A DNA stretch of 64,000 bases from Monodelphis domestica. Its lineage: Eukaryota > Chordata > Mammalia > Didelphimorphia > Didelphidae. The first letter of the stretch is position 1; each line of letters opens with the position of its first letter. A model generated the notes under the pieces. It did no database searches, was not told the DNA's origin, and saw only the letters and a list, made by a program, of their open reading frames with translations. Of the stretch, positions 58,216 to 64,000 are shown piece by piece. Both the position numbers and the translations under genes were made by a program. Location of the stretch: assembly GCF_027887165.1 (NCBI RefSeq), contig NC_077231.1:186418103-186482102 (forward strand), written 5' to 3'.

Positions 58216-58997
58216 ATAGCTCTAGAGTGAAATCTACTGAAAATGGAGGACCACAGTGATTATACAGAAGTGCTACTCATAAGAAAGACAAAGTTCATAA
58301 CCAAGTACATTTTTAGTAATCAGTAGTGTGTTTTCTCCTATGTGATTCATGGAAGTCTTTTATAAGGAGATAAGTTTTTAGGTAGGTTTTGAAGACAGTG
58401 ATGCACGATGAATGTTAGATAATAGGCAAACAGACATTCTAAATCTAGAAGACATGAATACGTCTAAATTATTTTGCAAGTAGTTTCTACTCTGTTATAT
58501 AGTGTTTGTCTGATTGAGTTTCATCAATGATTTTATTGCATTGAGTCTTAGTACTTTTAATAAGTATATTCCCTACTTATATCCAGGATGAAATCTGTTT
58601 AAGGTAACCCCAGGAAAAATGAGACTCACTGTGAAACTGTTTGGCAGAATACTTTAATAATGAAGGAACAGAGAGTACTGCCATGTTTCACATACACTGA
58701 GATTTTTGTGATTTATAATGATCCATTGTCTTAATTTGTTTGTCTTAATTTGTTAACTTTAGAGGAATATAAGACTAGGAAGTGAGATTATTTTGGATAA
58801 TAGACTCACTGTTGGCTTCTACAACAGTATTTTATTTTCTGCCCAATTGAATCATGGGGTAGGAATTGTTTCTATACTCTGCTCTATTAAGTCATCCTTT
58901 GTAATGTGTCCTCTGATGGTAAAATACCTGGCAACAACTAAAAAGCCTTTGGTGATTCTCTTCTGGAAATAAAGTTAAGTATTTTTGTTTTCTTAAA

Positions 58998-59072
58998 ATG
59001 TTTTCTGATAAACCTGGGTCTGATGATTCCTGGACAACCCTACATGAAGAAGAATTAGATTTTAGTATTCAG
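58998..59072 (+). other. candidate exon or first exon (25 codons)
   Basis: ATG at 58998 in A-rich context opens 25 codons of non-repetitive, protein-like sequence (DKPGSDDSWTTLHEEELD in the middle). It ends at a good donor ('cag' then 'gtaaag' from 59073) in phase 0. No clear AG acceptor with a pyrimidine tract lies just upstream, so an alternative first exon, a decayed exon or chance are all possible. The gene is not recognised. Confidence 0.25.
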
Positions 59073-59572
59073 GTAAAGTATCCTTTGGAAAATTTTTGGG
59101 AGGATAGATACCTTCTTTTCACTTTTTCTAGCTTCTTTTTATATTTTATTTTCACATTAGAATTTAAATTGTTGAGTGGAGGGACTGTATTTCCTTTTGC
59201 TTGTATTTATATTCCCAGCAAAATACTTAATGTTTTTCCTAAGCTATAGGATTTTTTGTTCCCAGTATTGATTACAATTTCATTGCAGTATGATTTGTAA
59301 TGGTTCTGGTTAGAATTTCTGCCTTTATATTTTTTTAAAAATAATTTATTTTCATCCTGATCTACATTCATGGAGTTTTTATGTGATAATGAAATATATT
59401 TATATAATGTCCTTGAATAGGACCCCAAGAGACTTGCATTACACTTTGGAGACCTAAGTGCAACACAAGACTTCAGGTTTAAAGACCAATAATGAAAATA
59501 TACAAAGGAAATCATAGAGATTTTTCTACACATGTAGAGTGAACAAGACCAGTAAAGTGGTCAGTAGGATAC

Positions 59573-59588
59573 CAGTAGGATCCTACTG
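59573..59588. repeat. 16-bp perfect palindrome
   Basis: 'cagtaggatcctactg' is its own complement. A partial direct copy ('cagtaggat') lies just upstream at 59562-59570. Confidence 0.85.
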
Positions 59589-60000
59589 TATATAGCTAAG
59601 ACTGTGTTGCATTGACAATGTGTAAATAAAAATTAGGCTATTAACAAAATCAGGGAAATGTTTGAATTCACAAGTTAAACACATGAATGTTGAGGATTGA
59701 CAGTATATATATTACTGTAATTATCCAACTTAATTATATACTTTTAAAAATGTTTTTCCTACAGTTTTGTATTCTTTCAATTTTAGAAACAACTTTTGTT
59801 GTACAGATCTCCTTGTATAATTAAACCTATTGATTTTGTCTTCATTAAATCTTCTATTTCATTGATAAAACTGTCCTGTATAGGTGATAAAAAGAGATTT
59901 TATTCCATTTACTTCAGCCCTTAATTTTAAACATTTAAGTTAATAATATAGTTATGTAAAAGAACATCCTTTACTCTATTGTCTCTCCTGAATTAACACT

Positions 60001-60730
60001 AACCTAAGTACCTCACTAGATTGTGAAGATGGAATTAACTCTCCTTGTCTATCTTTTGATTATATCAACACAAGCTTGATCTAGGTGGAGGAACTTGCAA
60101 ACCACTTAGTGAATTCACACCCTCAAAAACTCAGTCAGCCAGGATGAGTATTCACCTATCCAGAACCTGAATTTTAGAAAATTCACACCCTTAGATGAGA
60201 ACTTAACCTTCAGAAGGTGAGAACTTAAGCTTCAGAGGTGAGAAGTCCATCCCACAGACACTGCAGTGCTAGACAATTTGGAAACTGTGATTGGCCCCTG
60301 TGAAGAGGGACAAGGACAAGGAGCCAGCGTAAATGTCACAAAATCCTTTGAGAAGATAGTTTGAAGAGATTGTCTTTTGGAGATAATTTTCTGACTGGGG
60401 AGAGTCTTTGAGGAAGTTTCACTGGAGATTTTGTTTTGGATCCTGAGCTTGGAGCTAGGTTTCAACTTAGACTCTGACTCCTGGACTACTTCATTGGGTG
60501 AGTGAAAGACTGACTCCTTTCCTAGCTTCCTAAGAGACTAGCTTCCATATTGGAGGAGGCCTCGTGGTTACTCACTACTGGCCCTCCTGTCTGAGGACTA
60601 GTATAGGTATTTTCTCTAACTTCTTTCCCATTTCTCTACTTTATTGTTTCTCCTCTATTTTGGTAAATAAACTTTTGACTTGAGATATAATAATTTCATT
60701 GACCATGTTATTTCATATAATTTAAGTCCA
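60001..60730 (+). repeat. LTR-like element with poly(A) signal
   Basis: About 0.7 kb, non-coding. A repeated word 'gaacttaa.cttcagaggtg' sits in the U3-like part (60199-60240). 'aataaa' at 60666-60671 follows a pyrimidine-rich stretch, then a short AT-rich end. The style matches ERV LTRs of marsupials; the family was not determined. Confidence 0.4.
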
Positions 60731-61264
60731 ACCATTACATTTAACCTTTATAGTTAGTTTTTTCTGTAGTGCATGGAATGAAGTATAAATCTAATACCTT
60801 TCTACTACTTGCCTGCAGAAATCCTTAGCACAATAGAAATTTTATTATTCACTTTTCTGGCTATGCCTTATACTTCCTAAACTTCTTGATTTTACTTATA
60901 TAGTTCCTTGCCCTTGAAATATCTGTTCCCACCATTTACTTTAGATATTCTCAATTATAAAATAATGTATAAAAAGATATTTCTTCTAAGAAGTCTTTCT
61001 TGACCTTATTTCATTCTCCCTTCCTTTATGGAAGTGAACTCTCCTTCATCTTATATCCATTAATACTTTTAAATTGTTTCATACTACCTATGTTTATCAC
61101 ACAGTGCTTAATATTGTATTTATTTCTGTAAGTATCTTATTCCTCCGTGGGGATAGACTATCTCTTTTGTGCACCCACTGGATGTAGTAACTTATACATA
61201 AAATATCAGTTGTTTTGCCTTTTTTGTTTAATCTTTCTAGGTGAAAAGGCACCATTAATACTGG
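60731..61264. other. AT-rich unassigned DNA
   Basis: No gene and no nameable repeat seen. Confidence 0.5.
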
Positions 61265-61490
61265 GCTATATAATTAATAATAATAGGTAACACATACTGC
61301 ACTTACTATGTGTTAGGTACTGTGCTAAGCATTTTATAAGTATTATCTCATTTGATTTCTGTTGTTATCTCCACTTTAGAGATAAGAAAACTGAAAAAAC
61401 CAGAGGTTAAGTGATTTGCCTAAAAGTCAACACAGCTAGGATCTGAAGTTAGATTTTAACTCATATCATTCTCACTAAAGACCAAATACT
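61265..61490 (-). repeat. MIR/THER-type SINE
   Basis: 'cttactatgtgttaggtact', 'tgctaagcattttataagta', 'gagataagaaaactgaaa' and 'ttaagtgatttgcctaaa' are the complement of a full MIR-type body. Confidence 0.7.
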
Positions 61491-61749
61491 CTATGCACAA
61501 TTTTTTCTGAGATAACCATCTCCTACATTTACAGCATATGCTGTGTTTTATTTGGTAGATACTTTTAGGTTTATGATAAATACTTATTTTGTGAATATTG
61601 TGTTCCAATTTCATAGCCCCTTGCCTTAAACAGTCCTTAAGAAATCTGCTTTGGTTCTGTTTATAATTTAGTACTTGATATATATGCCTCTGACAGCTTG
61701 TAGTACAGAAAGCAGTAGGATATGGTGGCAATGAGTTGGGGCACTGCAA

Positions 61750-62165
61750 AGGACAGAAGAGAGAAGAGAGAAGAGAGCAGGGATAGAAGGATCTAGTGGT
61801 TTTTTTTTTTCAACATGAGGGAGACCTGCACATGTTTGTAGGCAATAGGGAGTGAGCTAATAGAATGGGAGAGATTAAAATAAGTTATAAGAATTGGTAT
61901 GACAGAGGGGAGAATATTTTGGAGGAGATGGGATGAGATGGATTTGCTTAAACAATTATGACTGCTTAGTCTTGATAAGGAGTAATGCACTTCATCATGT
62001 GACACAGAGGTGAAGGAAATGGTCTCAGAATGTGTCTGAGATAATAGGAAATGTAGAGGAGGAGGAAGAAGACCTAGCTCATGGCAGATGGCCTCAATTT
62101 TTTTCTGTAACCTCTGAGGCAAGCTGAAGTGAAAACAAAAAGGAGAGGGGAACCATGAAATGTTT
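61750..62165 (-). mobile_element. ancient LINE fragment (L2-like), antisense
   Basis: 'cacatgtttgtaggcaatag', 'ggagatgggatgagatgga', 'cacttcatcatgtgacacag' and 'ggcctcaatttttttctgta' are words of a widespread antisense LINE segment in mammals. The minus frame 61793-62122 is open for 109 codons but shows no intact domain. The family is uncertain. Confidence 0.35.
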
Positions 62166-62780
62166 GAAATGAGATGAAAAGGTATGAAAGTTACTGTGGA
62201 GAGTAGGATAGTGAATATTCAGTTGGTTTGCTTAAAAGCAGTGGAGGTTCAGTAGAGTTTCTATAACAAATTTTGGTGATCCCAGTGAGAATGGATGCAT
62301 GATTTTCTAATATTTTAGTGGTTTCCTATTTAAGCTTAAGTATTGAATTTCCTTTAAGAAATGGTGCATAGTGTGGAAAGGAAAACTGTGAATCAAGCTT
62401 GTGCATTTCTGCTAGTGAGATGGAGCAGACAGCAGTTGGAATGTGAATGGGAGGGAGAGTGACAGTTGGAATGAGAGAAGAGGATTGTGGGGAAAAAAAA
62501 TGCTAAGAGAAGGGTCTTTGCCCTCTGACCTCAGCTGAGTGTAGAGCAAAAGACCAGGAGCTCTATATCCCAACCTGTGGAATACCTTGCCTCCATTCCC
62601 TTATCCTGGAGAAAAAGAAGGTTCCCATATGTGTGAGAGCATCCATTAGAGGAAGAACAAGACAAAAGTAAGCTACTAAAAGGAGTTGATCCCTTAACTT
62701 CAGGGGATCACCCTGAAGATCTTTTCTATCCTTTGACCTTCCCAGGAAGGACACTTGCCTTTTGTTTAGAAAGATAGAGA
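62166..62780. other. unassigned DNA
   Basis: Purine-rich on the plus strand near 62400-62500. No gene recognised. Confidence 0.4.
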
Positions 62781-63140
62781 TAGTGATTAGCTAGGTAGAA
62801 GACAAAGAAAGCTGAAGCTGAGCCATCTTGGCTCAGCTAAAGAAGCAGCAAGGGTCTCCTATTCCCACTTACCTACCCCCTTTCTTGATTTATGCAAATT
62901 ATTAAACTCTTTGAAAAACAGAAGATCACAGTCAGATTCATATTTAAGGGAGACCAAAGAAAGAGAAACTGGTGGCTAAACTAGCCTTTAGCCTAGCATA
63001 AAACAAAGAAAGCTAACAGTGACAATCTGCCTGGCAGACAAGGGGGACTTCTGGGGCTCAAGCCTTGAGGAATAAACTTCCCTATTTCCCAGAAGTCACT
63101 CAAAACACTGGTCCTGTCATTCTTAACCTAACCTTACCCA
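62781..63140 (+). repeat. LTR-like 3' part
   Basis: 'gcctagcataaaacaaag' (TATA-like), then 'aataaa' at 63071-63076 followed by about 65 bp ending near 'ctgtcattctta'. This fits an ERV R-U5 end. The upstream limit is uncertain. Confidence 0.3.
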
Positions 63141-64000
63141 GGGGTACCTCTCTTGTGGGTTGAGAGAAGAGAGGAAATTTAAAAGATAGTCTCTCAATAG
63201 GGGGTACCTCTCTCATTTTACCTCACAAGCAGCCATATTCCCTCTGTCCCTTCAGCTCCTCCATTCCCTGTTACAAACCCTTCCTTATCCCCTGTACCTC
63301 TTCAACCACCTCTCCAATACCTTCATTTATTATAATAGGTTTAACTAGGCTATAAAAAAAATCCCAGCCATTAAGAGACTCTGTTTTAGGGGTGTGTGTG
63401 TGTGTGTGTGTGTGTGTTTGTGTGTGTGTGTTTGCTGTTGTGTATATATAATGTTTGATTCTTGGCATTGATTCAAGAGCAATAACAGTGCATAATAAAA
63501 TACCCACCATTATAGTGCACATCCACAGTTTTCCCAGACCCAGATACTTTCTAGCTGGTGACGCCCAGTCATTCCAAGTATTTAATTTGGGGGGACTCAC
63601 TCTCCTTAAATAAATAAGGGTTAAAGGCAGTGAGGAAAGGGTTGATGAAAATGGCTTCCCTCACTACTCCCTTCCAGAGTCCCTGAATTACTTGAGGGAG
63701 ACAAAATGGAGATCTCCCCTCTGTGAAGGCTTGCCTCTAGATGGTCATGCCAGCCCTTAAGGGTGGCAGGGAAGTCTTCTCTACAAGGAGAGGTATGTGG
63801 GACCTCAATCCTGATATGTACTACTTTGGGGCACTCACAAGCCTCTCCCTTATGTCTTCTTGAAAACTGGCAACAAGATGGAGTCTGCCAATGGCCTTAT
63901 TCTCTAGATGTAAATGAATGGGATTGAATTCACTGAATGCTTATTTGATTTAATTGTGGATTGGGGCAAAGGGTAAAGGTTAGAGGGGTTGTGGGTCACC
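63141..64000. other. unassigned DNA with GT repeat
   Basis: 'ggggtacctctct' occurs twice (about 63141 and 63202). The minus 109-codon frame at 63271-63600 runs through the GT repeat and is not a gene. Possibly ERV-derived, since it follows an LTR-like end. Confidence 0.35.
63392..63434. repeat. (GT)n microsatellite, interrupted
   Basis: About 20 GT dinucleotides with TTT interruptions. Confidence 0.9.

Larger units (their letters stand above)
58216..60000. other. AT-rich unassigned DNA (contains the exon-like segment at 58998)
   Basis: No repeat I can name. A 16-bp perfect palindrome lies at 59573-59588. Confidence 0.4.

Noticed and set aside
58980..59015. U12-type branch site and AC acceptor upstream of the 58998 segment
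   Set aside because: 'ttttcttaaaat' only loosely fits the U12 branch consensus and the matching 5' end cannot be seen.
63271..63600. 109-codon minus-strand frame
   Set aside because: Runs through the GT repeat (HTHTH peptide) and lacks any domain.

Overview
This is eukaryotic, almost certainly marsupial, non-coding DNA. No complete host gene is visible, and no rRNA, tRNA, CRISPR or prokaryotic features were seen. The marsupial call rests on L1 elements of metatherian type, on CORE-SINE/MIR-class SINEs with the marsupial-style tail, and on ERV-type LTRs, a CR1-clade LINE and a hAT transposon of kinds common in opossum-like genomes. Family names come from recognition, not a database search, and the species cannot be fixed.

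Layout. 1-5 kb: a CORE-SINE, two related ERV-type LTRs in opposite orientation (about 1462-2185 and 3229-3924), and an old minus-strand L1 split by the second LTR. 5.4-14.7 kb: an old plus-strand L1 (L1-A) interrupted by a near-full-length younger L1 (L1-B, about 7965-14361). L1-B keeps a CpG-bearing 5' UTR with a YY1-like site, ORF1 with two frameshifts, and ORF2 with one stop and one frameshift. 14.9-26 kb: AT-rich DNA with LTR-like pieces, MIR remnants and short L1 tails. 26-29 kb: a GC- and CpG-rich higher-order tandem array that I cannot assign to a family. 29-33 kb: a MIR, an antisense CR1/L3 LINE with a nested L2-like insert, then an old plus-strand L1. 35.6-36.6 kb: a 995-bp hAT-type transposon with perfect 8-bp target duplications. 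37.7-44.3 kb: a full-length but decayed minus-strand L1 (L1-C) with perfect 17-bp target duplications. 44.7-48.7 kb: a solo-type LTR with a (CT)31 tract, carrying a 5'-truncated plus-strand L1 (L1-D), also with perfect 17-bp duplications. 49.8-52.1 kb: an older minus-strand L1. 52-64 kb: mostly unassigned AT-rich sequence with SINEs, L2-like and LTR-like pieces, and two short exon-like segments near 56.05 and 59.0 kb that could belong to an unidentified plus-strand gene.

The window works as a layered record of retrotransposition rather than a gene cluster. The most unusual items are the 26-29 kb array, the hAT element, the different tandem-monomer 5' UTRs of L1-B and L1-C, a two-heptad length difference in their ORF1 coiled coils, an Asn/His difference at an endonuclease catalytic position among the L1 copies, and the two exon-like segments.
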